A DNA stretch of 6,806 nucleotides from an uncultured Clostridia bacterium (GCA_937892135.1 CALAUK010000088.1:1-6806), one strand, 5' to 3'. Shown: positions 1 through 5,895, numbered from the stretch's first letter. A program made the numbers and translations. The notes: generated from the letters alone by a model not told the origin.

Positions 1-380
1 GCTTTACAGACTATGATTACATTGTTGATGCAATAGACACAGTAACAGGAAAAATCGAGCTTGTTTTAAAAGCCAACGAGGCAAATGTTCCTATTATAAG
101 CTCGATGGGCACCGGCAACAAGCTTGATCCTACAGCTTTTGAGGTTTCAGACATTTATAAGACAAGTGTCTGCCCCTTAGCAAAGGTTATGCGCTATGAG
201 CTAAAACAAAGAGGAATAAAAAAACTTAAAGTGCTTTATTCAAAAGAAATCCCTGTAAAACCATTGAATAGCGAAAATACAGACTCAAGAAAAATCCCTC
301 CTGCGAGCTGTTCGTTTGTTCCATCTGTTGCAGGACTTATTATAGCAGGAGAGGTTATAAAGGATTTAATACAAAAATAA
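1..380 (+). CDS. tcdA: tRNA threonylcarbamoyladenosine dehydratase, 3' part (partial)
   Basis: This is the C-terminal 125 residues of a ThiF/MoeB/E1-like enzyme. The 5' end lies outside the window and the frame runs from base 3. TcdA (CsdL/YrvM) uses ATP to dehydrate t6A at position 37 of ANN-decoding tRNAs to the cyclic form ct6A. The visible motifs are family-typical: DAIDTVTGK, from the nucleotide-binding core, near the left edge; then SSMGTGNKLDPT, IYKTSVCPLAKVMR, KLKVLYSKE, and the C-terminal SCSFVPSVAGLIIAGEVI. The TSVCPLAK and GTGNKLDP blocks separate it from MoeB and ThiF, which I consider less likely. The ATG at base 105 is an internal methionine, because coding similarity continues upstream of it to the window edge. 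The stop codon sits in the left arm of a terminator shared with convergent copA. Confidence 0.92.
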   Translation, partial: FTDYDYIVDAIDTVTGKIELVLKANEANVPIISSMGTGNKLDPTAFEVSDIYKTSVCPLAKVMRYELKQRGIKKLKVLYSKEIPVKPLNSENTDSRKIPPASCSFVPSVAGLIIAGEVIKDLIQK

Positions 381-404
381 GGCAGATTTCTCTGCCTTAT
401 TTTT
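373..404. terminator. bidirectional intrinsic terminator between tcdA and copA
   Basis: A perfect 14-bp inverted repeat (373-386 and 391-404) encloses a TTTC loop. The core is AAGGCAGA/TCTGCCTT, with A and T flanks that give a U-tract in either direction. It contains the tcdA stop codon (378-380) and the first two bases of the copA stop codon (403-405), so it can end both convergent transcripts. Confidence 0.9.
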
Positions 405-2631
405 ATTTTTTAAATAAGTTAAGCCTTAGCGCATTTGAAACAACGCAAAAGCTTGAAAGGCTCATCGCAAATGCTGCAAACATAGGATTTAATGTAAGGT
501 TAAGAGCGTAAAATACGCCCGCAGCCAATGGAATTCCTATAACATTATAGAAAAACGCCCAGAACAGGTTCTCATAAATGTTTTTTAAAGTTTTTCGGCT
601 AAGCTTTATCGCCTGTACAACGTCAGTAAGCCGGCTTTTCATTAAAACAACCTCAGCCGCATCAATCGCAACATCACTTCCCGCTCCTATCGCAATTCCT
701 ATATCAGCACTTGTGAGTGCGGGCGCATCATTTATTCCGTCGCCAACCATAATGACTTTTCCGTCTTTTTTAAGCTCAGAAATCACTTTTTCTTTTCCGT
801 CAGGCTTAACTGAAGAGATAACTTCTGTGATATTTGCTTTTTTGGCGATTGCTTTTGCAGTCTTTTCATTATCGCCCGTCAGCATATAAACCCGAAGTCC
901 CATATTTTTAAGCTCTTCTATGGCACTTTTTGAGTCAGGCTTTATAACATCTGAAACAAAAATTATTCCTAAAAGATTTCCGTCACACGAAAAATACAAA
1001 GGCGTTTTTCCCTCATTTGAAAGCTCATCGGCCTTTTGTTTAAAGCTGTCTTCTATTTCGCAAAAACCATTTATAAATTCATAGTTTCCGCCTGCAAGAA
1101 TTTGATTCTCACAAACTGCCTTTAATCCATTTCCCGAAAAGACTTCAAAACCTGTACTTTCCTTTGGAAGAATATTTTCTTCCTCTGCTTTTTTCATAAC
1201 CGCACGAGAGAGCGGGTGCTCGCTTTTTGATTCAAGCGTGCATGCTATTTCAAGAACTTCTCTTTCTGTTTTTCCGTTTAAGGATATTATATCTGTAACA
1301 ACAGGCTCGCCCATTGTAATTGTTCCCGTTTTATCAAAAACAACAATTTTTGCTTTGCCTGTCAATTCAAGAGCCTCTGCATTTTTAAATAAAATACCAC
1401 ACTTTGCACCAACTCCGCTTGCAACCATTATTGCAACAGGCGTTGCAAGACCTAATGCACAAGGACAGCTTATAACAAGCACAGAAATTGCCCTTGCTAA
1501 TGAAAAGCCTGTTCCCTTTCCCAAAATCAGCCACACCACAAGCGTTATAAGAGAAATAATAATAACAACCGGTACAAACACACCCGAAACCTTGTCTGCC
1601 GCTTTAGAAACGGGAGCTTTTGTTGCCGAGGCATCTGAAACCATCTTGATTATCTGAGAAAGTGTTGTGTCCTCGCCTATCTTTGTAGCCTTGCATTTAA
1701 TAAAGCCTGAGCGGTTTATCGTTGCCTGATAAACCTCATCGCCTGCTTTCTTATCATAAGGCACACTTTCACCCGTAAGCGCCGATTCATCAACTGCACT
1801 TTCGCCGTCTATAACTATTCCATCAACAGGTATCCTCTCACCCGGGCGGACAACAAAAATATCTCCCAGGAGAACTTCTGTTATTTTAATGGTTACTTCC
1901 TTTTCGTCTCTTATAACAACTGCCGTTTCGGGAGAAAGCTTCATAAGACTTTTTATCGCATCGCTTGTTTTTCCTTTTGAGCGTGCCTCAAGTAGCTTTC
2001 CGACTGTGATTAAGGTTAAAATCATAGCCGCGCCCTCAAAATAAAACTCGTGCATATAACTTAAAGAAAGCGCAGATTTTCTCAAAATCTCAGCCCTTGT
2101 CATCATAAAAAGAGCATAAACGCTGTAAACAAAAGATGCTCCCGAACCAATAGCAACCAAACTATCCATATTCGGAGAACCTTTTACAAGCCCCGAAAAT
2201 CCGTTTATAAAAAACTTTTTATTTATAATCATAACCGCTAAAGAAAGCAACATCTGCAAAATTCCCATAGCAATATGATTGTTTTCAAAAAACTCAGGCA
2301 CAGGAAAGCCCCACATGGTGTGACCCATGGAAAAATACATTAAAACCAAAAGAAATCCCAAAGAATAAAAAAGCCTCTTTTTAAGCAAGGTTATTTCATC
2401 CGAAAAAGAGCCTTTTTCCTCCTCTTTCTTCTCACCTTTAATGCTTGCGCCATATCCCGCCTTTTTAACTGCGTCTATAATCTGTTTATCGTCTGCCTCG
2501 CCCTCTACACTCATAGAATTTGTTAAGAGGTTAACAGAACACTCAGAAACTCCCGAAAGAGCCAAAACCGCCTTTTCAACACGGGCACTGCATGCAGCAC
2601 AGCTCATTCCGGTAATATCGTATTGTCTCAC
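403..2631 (-). CDS. copA: Cu+-exporting P1B-type ATPase CopA
   Basis: A 742-residue inner-membrane copper pump that couples ATP hydrolysis to export of Cu+. In order it shows: one N-terminal heavy-metal-associated domain with GMSCAAC at residues 8-14; about eight membrane segments; the actuator motif TGES at 286-289; the metal-site CPC at 389-391; the phosphorylation motif DKTG with Asp433; the nucleotide-domain SEHP around 470-473; TGDN at 585-588; and GDGINDAP from 631. The late helices carry YN (695-696) and MSLSS (723-727), which with CPC form the Cu+ (P1B-1) signature rather than Zn/Cd. The frame is open upstream to 2736. I chose the GTG at 2631-2629 because it follows a GGGTG site and starts just before the HMA domain, and because a near-consensus promoter lies inside the upstream extension. 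No csoR, copY or copZ is adjacent. All catalytic residues are present. Confidence 0.96.
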   Translation of the reverse strand: MRQYDITGMSCAACSARVEKAVLALSGVSECSVNLLTNSMSVEGEADDKQIIDAVKKAGYGASIKGEKKEEEKGSFSDEITLLKKRLFYSLGFLLVLMYFSMGHTMWGFPVPEFFENNHIAMGILQMLLSLAVMIINKKFFINGFSGLVKGSPNMDSLVAIGSGASFVYSVYALFMMTRAEILRKSALSLSYMHEFYFEGAAMILTLITVGKLLEARSKGKTSDAIKSLMKLSPETAVVIRDEKEVTIKITEVLLGDIFVVRPGERIPVDGIVIDGESAVDESALTGESVPYDKKAGDEVYQATINRSGFIKCKATKIGEDTTLSQIIKMVSDASATKAPVSKAADKVSGVFVPVVIIISLITLVVWLILGKGTGFSLARAISVLVISCPCALGLATPVAIMVASGVGAKCGILFKNAEALELTGKAKIVVFDKTGTITMGEPVVTDIISLNGKTEREVLEIACTLESKSEHPLSRAVMKKAEEENILPKESTGFEVFSGNGLKAVCENQILAGGNYEFINGFCEIEDSFKQKADELSNEGKTPLYFSCDGNLLGIIFVSDVIKPDSKSAIEELKNMGLRVYMLTGDNEKTAKAIAKKANITEVISSVKPDGKEKVISELKKDGKVIMVGDGINDAPALTSADIGIAIGAGSDVAIDAAEVVLMKSRLTDVVQAIKLSRKTLKNIYENLFWAFFYNVIGIPLAAGVFYALNLTLNPMFAAFAMSLSSFCVVSNALRLNLFKK

Positions 2632-2667
2632 TTTTTCACCCGCTTTTGTTTGTTTTTTCTTAAATAT

Positions 2668-2696
2668 ATTATATACCTGAGAATAGTAAAAGTCAA
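2668..2696 (-). promoter_or_regulatory. sigma-A promoter of copA
   Basis: On the minus strand, TTGACT (2696-2691) is followed after exactly 17 bases by TATAAT (2673-2668). Transcription should begin near 2661, giving a leader of about 30 bases to the GTG at 2631. I found no convincing CsoR or CopY operator palindrome around it. Confidence 0.88.
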
Positions 2697-2757
2697 CAAA
2701 ACTGATTTTCAAAAATAAGCATACCCATTTTTGCATACATTATTAAGAGGTGATTTT

Positions 2758-2991
2758 ATGTTTCGTGCAACACAGCTACGACAAAAAGAGGTTATAAATA
2801 TTTCTTCAGGAATAAGGCTGGGTTTTGTAAGCGATGTTGAGATAAATTTTGAATCAGGAAAAATTGATGCTATAATCGTTCCGTCTCACGGAAGATTTTT
2901 CGGTCTTTTCGGGCGCGAAAAAGAACACATTATTCCCTGGGACAGCATAATAAAGGTTGGAAATGATATTATATTAGTTAAAAACGAATGA
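2758..2991 (+). CDS. ylmC: YlmC/YmxH-type sporulation PRC-barrel protein
   Basis: A 77-residue protein made of a single PRC-barrel-like domain, the normal size for the YlmC/YmxH family of endospore formers. Recognisable blocks are ELRQKEVINI-like (here QLRQKEVINISSG, residues 5-17), GFVSDVEIN, the glycine-rich FFGLFGRE, and IIPWDSIIKVGNDIILV at the C-terminus. The biochemical role is unknown; the family is linked to sporulation by distribution and gene context. The ATG at 2758 is preceded by AGAGGTGA with a 4-base gap. An in-frame TTG at 2731 is rejected for lack of a site in front of it. The gene is divergent from copA and sits before nrdR, an arrangement I recall from other Clostridia. It has no signal peptide or membrane segment. 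ylmC and ymxH are paralogues, so the symbol is a family label. Confidence 0.88.
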   Translation: MFRATQLRQKEVINISSGIRLGFVSDVEINFESGKIDAIIVPSHGRFFGLFGREKEHIIPWDSIIKVGNDIILVKNE

Positions 2992-3001
2992 AAATTTAAT
3001 G

Positions 3002-3030
3002 TTGCAAATTGTTTTTTTTTGTTGTATAAT
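3002..3030 (+). promoter_or_regulatory. sigma-A promoter of nrdR, with T9 tract in the spacer
   Basis: TTGCAA (3002-3007) and a perfect TATAAT (3025-3030) are separated by 17 bases. The spacer contains nine consecutive T (3012-3020). It starts 11 bases after the ylmC-like stop codon, so nrdR can be transcribed independently. Transcription should begin near 3037. Confidence 0.82.
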
Positions 3031-3036
3031 GGATGT

Positions 3037-3150
3037 ATAGGAAATTTTACGGTTGATAAAAGAGCTTGATTTGCTCCCTGCCTGCCCACTTCAGGATTAT
3101 GTGCACATTAAGCTTTAAATTTTGTGTGGGCGGAAAGGTTAGAGGTTTTC
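3037..3150 (+). promoter_or_regulatory. long structured 5' leader of nrdR, no known motif assigned
   Basis: The predicted leader is about 114 bases, much longer than the 27-35 bases predicted for the copA, yebC and ywlG transcripts. It can form a small hairpin GAGC/GCTC (3062-3065 with 3073-3076) and a larger 8-bp stem, CTGCCCAC (3082-3089) with GTGGGCGG (3126-3133, one G-U pair). The latter encloses the palindromes TGTGCACA (3100-3107) and TTAAGCTTTAA (3108-3118, centred on AAGCTT). The ribosome binding site AGAGG (3141-3145) lies outside the stem. I recognise no riboswitch, T-box or 6S RNA signature, and there is no terminator-like U-tract before the start codon. Confidence 0.4.
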
Positions 3151-3603
3151 ATGAAATGTCCATTTTGTGACCATCCAGACAGCAAGGTTATAGATTCAAG
3201 GCCCACTGAAGAGGGCGGAGCAATAAGGCGCAGAAGAGAATGTATAAAATGCGCAAGCCGTTTTACAACCTATGAAAAGGTGGAAACTCTTCCCCTTATG
3301 GTTATTAAAAACGATAATTCACGCGAACCGTTTGACCGTCAGAAGCTTCTTAACGGCATTTTGCATGCCTGTGTTAAGAGGCCCGTTCCTATTGCTAAAA
3401 TAGAAAATATCGTAAACAATATTGAATTAACTTTGTCAAACTCTTTAAAAAGAGAAATCCCAAGCACCGAAATCGGCGAAATGGTTATGGATGCTCTATT
3501 AGAAACTGACGAAATCGCTTATGTAAGATTTGCATCTGTATACAGAAAGTTCCACGATATTGATATGTTCAGAAAAGAGCTTAATAAGTTATTTGATAAG
3601 TAA
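3151..3603 (+). CDS. nrdR: transcriptional repressor NrdR
   Basis: A 150-residue, full-length NrdR, the nucleotide-sensing repressor of ribonucleotide reductase genes. The N-terminal zinc ribbon is MKCPFC (Cys3, Cys6) with CIKC (Cys31, Cys34), and SKVIDSRPTEEG and AIRRRRECIKC match the DNA-binding module. From about residue 49 to 139 an ATP-cone domain follows (VIKNDNSREPFDRQKL), which binds ATP or dATP to set oligomeric state and DNA binding. The ATG at 3151 puts CPFC at the expected position. A GTG at 3124 in the same frame would add nine residues that the family lacks, and AGAGG stands 5 bases before the ATG. No nrd gene or recognisable NrdR box occurs in the window, so its targets are elsewhere. 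It is followed after 14 bases by a PHP phosphoesterase, very likely in the same transcript. Confidence 0.96.
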   Translation: MKCPFCDHPDSKVIDSRPTEEGGAIRRRRECIKCASRFTTYEKVETLPLMVIKNDNSREPFDRQKLLNGILHACVKRPVPIAKIENIVNNIELTLSNSLKREIPSTEIGEMVMDALLETDEIAYVRFASVYRKFHDIDMFRKELNKLFDK

Positions 3604-3617
3604 TTGGAAGTGATTTT

Positions 3618-4451
3618 TTGGAAAAGCTTATTGATTTGCATACTCACACATCTGCCTCAGACGGTTCTCTTGCGCCGTCTGAGTTTATTTTAGAGTGCAA
3701 AAAAGAAAATATTGGCGCTGTCGCTATAACAGACCACGACACCACAGATGCCGTATCAGAATGTATGTCCTCAGGAAAAGAATTCGGCATCCGTGTTATA
3801 CCGGGGATTGAAATAAGCGCCGAGTTTTATAAAGAGCTTCATATTTTAGGTTTGTTTATTGACCATACTAGCCCTTACCTTTTGGAATTTAAAGAAAATC
3901 TTCTTAAGTTCCGCAAGGAGCGCAATATTAAAATGCTTAATAATTTAAAAATAAGCGGAATGGATATCTCAAACGATAAAAATGTAAAATCCGTTGATAT
4001 TAAAAACTTGGGCAGGGTTCATATGGCTCTTGCGCTTGTGGAAAATGGTTTTGCGGAAGATATTTCAGACGCTTTTAAAAAATACCTTTCACGAGAAACT
4101 CCCTACTACGAAGAAAGAAAAAAGTACACAATAGAAGAAAGCATTAAAACAATTCATAATGCGGGAGGTCTCGCTTTTTTAGCGCATCCTAACCATACTT
4201 GTGATGACTTTTCTTCGCTTGAAACTCTTATAAGGATTATGAAAGGCTACGGTCTTGACGGAATAGAATGTTATCACACCTCAATGACTCCGCACTTTAC
4301 TTCCCTTTGCATAAAGTGCGCCGAAAAGTATAATCTTCTTGTTTCGGGAGGCTCTGATTTTCACGGAGAAAACAGACACGGGGCGAGACTCGGAAGAGCC
4401 TATGACGGAAAAGAGCTTAAATACGACATATTAAAAAAGATAGAGAAATAA
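3618..4451 (+). CDS. PHP-domain phosphoesterase, YciV/TrpH-like (RNase AM / 3',5'-nucleoside bisphosphate phosphatase family)
   Basis: A 277-residue cytoplasmic metal-dependent phosphoesterase. The PHP metal ligands are all visible: DLHTHTSASDGS (His8, His10, Asp15), ITDHD (Asp39, His40), PGIEIS (Glu65), ELHILG (His75), LAHPNH (His190, His193), and GSDFHG (Asp247, His249). Family members hydrolyse 3',5'-nucleoside bisphosphates such as pAp, or trim RNA 5' ends (RNase AM, E. coli YciV). An insertion around residues 85-165 contains GRVHMALALVENG, typical of this branch. The TTG start at 3618 is supported by GGAAGTGA (3606-3613) with a 4-base gap and by the placement of HTH eight residues in. 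It shares a transcript with nrdR. The last codons (KKIEK) are written inside the left arm of the downstream terminator. Histidinol phosphatase or polymerase PHP domains are less likely from the motif context. The exact substrate cannot be read from the sequence. Confidence 0.88.
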   Translation: MEKLIDLHTHTSASDGSLAPSEFILECKKENIGAVAITDHDTTDAVSECMSSGKEFGIRVIPGIEISAEFYKELHILGLFIDHTSPYLLEFKENLLKFRKERNIKMLNNLKISGMDISNDKNVKSVDIKNLGRVHMALALVENGFAEDISDAFKKYLSRETPYYEERKKYTIEESIKTIHNAGGLAFLAHPNHTCDDFSSLETLIRIMKGYGLDGIECYHTSMTPHFTSLCIKCAEKYNLLVSGGSDFHGENRHGARLGRAYDGKELKYDILKKIEK

Positions 4452-4466
4452 TTCTCTATCTTTTTT
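4433..4466. terminator. bidirectional intrinsic terminator between the PHP gene and the FTR-like gene
   Basis: A perfect 15-bp inverted repeat (4433-4447 and 4452-4466) encloses the loop ATAA. The core is GATAGAGAA/TTCTCTATC, with A6 and T6 outer tracts that serve as U-tracts on both strands. The PHP stop codon forms the loop and the convergent FTR-like gene's stop codon begins in the right arm. Confidence 0.9.
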
Positions 4467-4662
4467 ATTCTTTAGACTTATAATATAATTTACAGTGACA
4501 ATAGCCTTCAAAATCAGGGTCTTTAATCTGTGCTTTAAACTCTTCGCACATACACTTGTTCTCTTCAAGCTTTCCAAGCTTGCACGGGCAATACCCGCCC
4601 TTTTTCTCAAGACCCTCTTTAACTATTTTAACAACATTTATATCTTCATTATATCTTACCAT
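4465..4662 (-). CDS. small ferredoxin-thioredoxin reductase catalytic-domain-like Fe-S protein
   Basis: A 65-residue cytoplasmic protein with three CxC pairs: CPC (25-27), CMC (37-39) and CHC (55-57), plus the context GGYCPCKL and FEGYCHCKLYYK. This pattern matches the catalytic chain of ferredoxin-thioredoxin reductase, where four cysteines bind a 4Fe-4S cluster next to a redox disulfide. Plant-type enzymes have CPC-X16-CPC-X8-CHC; here the gaps are 9 and 15, so the middle pair has moved although the outer distance is equal. Small clostridial proteins of this kind are commonly annotated only by the domain name, and partner and substrate are unknown. The ATG at 4662 follows AAGGAG by 9 bases and overlaps the last 7 bases of the membrane-protein gene (ATGGTAA), so translation is probably coupled. 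The frame is open upstream to 4791, but that part is shadowed by the membrane protein. It is the last gene of the yebC operon. Confidence 0.8.
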   Translation of the reverse strand: MVRYNEDINVVKIVKEGLEKKGGYCPCKLGKLEENKCMCEEFKAQIKDPDFEGYCHCKLYYKSKE

Positions 4663-5084
4663 TTGTATCTTCTCCTTATCACTCTGCCGCGCATAAGCGC
4701 AAAAACAAACGGCGGTGCAAAAACAAGGCTTAAAATATAACACGGAAGCTTTATAAATGCATCGGTAAAAAATGCCCCCGCACCAAAGCATATTAAAATC
4801 GCCAGAACTGCCGAAACATATACGCCCATCTTCTTTGAAAACAAAGACAAAAGTATATAAAACAACGAAAGCTCTAATATATACACGCCCTTGGTTTTAA
4901 ATATTATCATATCCAAAACCAAAAATATCAAAACAACAGGCACCTGTTTTATGCCGCAAAGATATGCGCCTAAAAAGGAAAAGAACACATAAAACACAAA
5001 TCTGTCCACTCCAAAAAAGGAGAAAACAAAAGAACTTAACGCCACCATTAAAACAAGAGATAAGATATATAAAAACTTCTTCAT
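4656..5084 (-). CDS. small integral membrane protein of unknown function
   Basis: I do not recognise this 142-residue protein. It is very hydrophobic, with about six candidate membrane segments near residues 4-24, 28-45, 48-62, 66-83, 87-106 and 113-131. The ends are basic (MKK at the start, RGRVIRRRYKW at the end); by the positive-inside rule an even number of spans would leave both ends in the cytoplasm. A charged residue lies in the hydrophobic stretch at Asp58. Size and hydrophobicity resemble MreD-like or small transporter subunits, but no family motif supports either. The ATG at 5084 directly follows the yebC stop codon with no gap, and its site GAGGAAG is inside the end of yebC. Its own end overlaps the FTR-like gene. 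The tight packing indicates one co-translated operon. The reading frame is intact with unambiguous ends, so the gene is likely real. Confidence 0.75.
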   Translation of the reverse strand: MKKFLYILSLVLMVALSSFVFSFFGVDRFVFYVFFSFLGAYLCGIKQVPVVLIFLVLDMIIFKTKGVYILELSLFYILLSLFSKKMGVYVSAVLAILICFGAGAFFTDAFIKLPCYILSLVFAPPFVFALMRGRVIRRRYKW

Positions 5085-5819
5085 TTATTCTTCCTCTGGC
5101 ATATCCCAGTTATGATATACGTTTTGAACATCGTCATCATCTTCAAGCATTTCTAAAAGCTTATTCATGTTCTTGATATCCTCTTCGCCTGTAAGAGAGA
5201 CAGTAGTCTGCGGAACCATTGAAACTTCAGCAGAAGCCAATGTGTAATTAGCCTCAAGAGCCTCTCTTACCACGCTGAAGCTTTCAGGAGTTGTTTCAAT
5301 TTCAAATATGCCATCTTCTGCTGAAAAGTCCTCTGCGCCTGCTTCAAGAGCCTCCATCATAAGCGCATCTTCGTCAATACTTCCTGTGTCTTCAATCAAA
5401 ATTATGCCCTTTTTATCAAACATAAATCCAACACAGCCTGTCTGACCTAAGTTACCCTTATATTTATCAAAATAGTGCCTCATATCGCCTGCAGTACGGT
5501 TTCTGTTGTCAGTAAGCGTCTCAACAATAACAGCAACACCGCTCGGGCCATAACCCTCGTAAACTATCTCTTCGTAGTTATCGCCCTCAGTTTCTCCTGC
5601 AGCCTTTTTGATTGTTCTTGTTATATTATCATTAGGCATATTATTCGCACGAGCCTTAGCGATTATATCCTTTAGCTTCGAGTTAGAATCGGGGTCGGGT
5701 CCTCCTGCTTTAACAACAACAGTAATCTCTCTTGCGATTTTAGTAAATATTTTTGCTCTCTGTGCATCATTTGCACCTTTTTTTCTTTTAATAGTACTCC
5801 ACTTGGAATGTCCTGACAT
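5085..5819 (-). CDS. yebC: YebC/TACO1-family translation factor
   Basis: A 244-residue, full-length YebC. The N-terminal signature is MSGHSKWSTIKRKKG, followed by AKIFTKIAREI, the PNDNI motif (62-66) and YEGYGPSGVA (87-96). The C-terminal part is strongly acidic, with LEDDDDVQNVYHNWD near the end. Older annotation calls this a transcriptional regulator; work on YebC and mitochondrial TACO1 points to a role at the ribosome, relieving stalls at proline-rich stretches. The RKKG and SGHSKW forms fit true YebC rather than the paralogue YeeI/YebC2, which begins with a KWNNIK-like sequence. The ATG at 5819 is preceded by AGGAGTGA; a longer frame to 5870 is excluded because the promoter lies over it. 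It is the first gene of a three-gene operon with an unknown membrane protein and the FTR-like protein. Confidence 0.96.
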   Translation of the reverse strand: MSGHSKWSTIKRKKGANDAQRAKIFTKIAREITVVVKAGGPDPDSNSKLKDIIAKARANNMPNDNITRTIKKAAGETEGDNYEEIVYEGYGPSGVAVIVETLTDNRNRTAGDMRHYFDKYKGNLGQTGCVGFMFDKKGIILIEDTGSIDEDALMMEALEAGAEDFSAEDGIFEIETTPESFSVVREALEANYTLASAEVSMVPQTTVSLTGEEDIKNMNKLLEMLEDDDDVQNVYHNWDMPEEE

Positions 5820-5860
5820 TTTATTCACTCCTAAAACTTCATAAATTTTCAACAAAACAC

Positions 5861-5889
5861 ATTTTACCACAAAACCAATGCTTTTGCAA
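5861..5889 (-). promoter_or_regulatory. sigma-A promoter of the yebC operon
   Basis: On the minus strand, TTGCAA (5889-5884) and TAAAAT (5866-5861) are separated by 17 bases. Transcription should begin near 5854, about 35 bases before the yebC ATG. The -35 box begins 6 bases past the stop codon of the upstream DUF6472-like gene. No convincing terminator separates the two, so read-through from the ywlG operon is possible. Confidence 0.82.
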
Positions 5890-5895
5890 GACTTT

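Noticed and set aside
578..1657. Plus-strand open frames at 578-889 and 1238-1657 opposite copA
   Set aside because: They are antisense shadows of the copA coding sequence, without binding sites or recognisable protein features.
2663..2673. AT-rich palindrome AATATATT near the copA -10 box as a copper operator
   Set aside because: It is a by-product of the TATAAT box in AT-rich DNA and does not resemble the CopY box (TACAnnTGTA) or a G/C-tract CsoR site.
2734..2741. CATACATT resembling a sigma-E/K sporulation -10 box before the YlmC-like gene
   Set aside because: The predicted RNA start would fall on the ribosome binding site, about ten bases before the ATG. No matching -35 is seen at the right distance; the best candidate, AAAATAA, is weak.
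2731..2757. In-frame TTG at 2731 as an alternative start for the YlmC-like protein
   Set aside because: It has no ribosome binding site. The ATG at 2758 has AGAGGTGA directly in front, and the family starts at MFRATQLRQ-like sequence.
2886..3089. Minus-strand frame at 2886-3089
   Set aside because: It lies opposite the end of the YlmC-like gene and the nrdR promoter and leader. The translated sequence has no family features.
3037..3150. 6S RNA, cobalamin riboswitch or T-box in the nrdR leader
   Set aside because: I found no characteristic conserved bases for these. The region is also too short for a full 6S RNA and has no terminator before the ATG.
3099..3170. Possible 23-codon upstream frame (ATG at 3099) overlapping the start of nrdR
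   Set aside because: The AGGA in front is only 2 bases from the ATG and the peptide has no recognisable feature. It is most likely chance.
4495..5844. Plus-strand frames at 4495-4740, 4964-5176, 5475-5675 and 5608-5844
   Set aside because: They lie mostly or wholly opposite clear minus-strand genes (FTR-like, membrane protein, yebC) and have no binding sites or family motifs.
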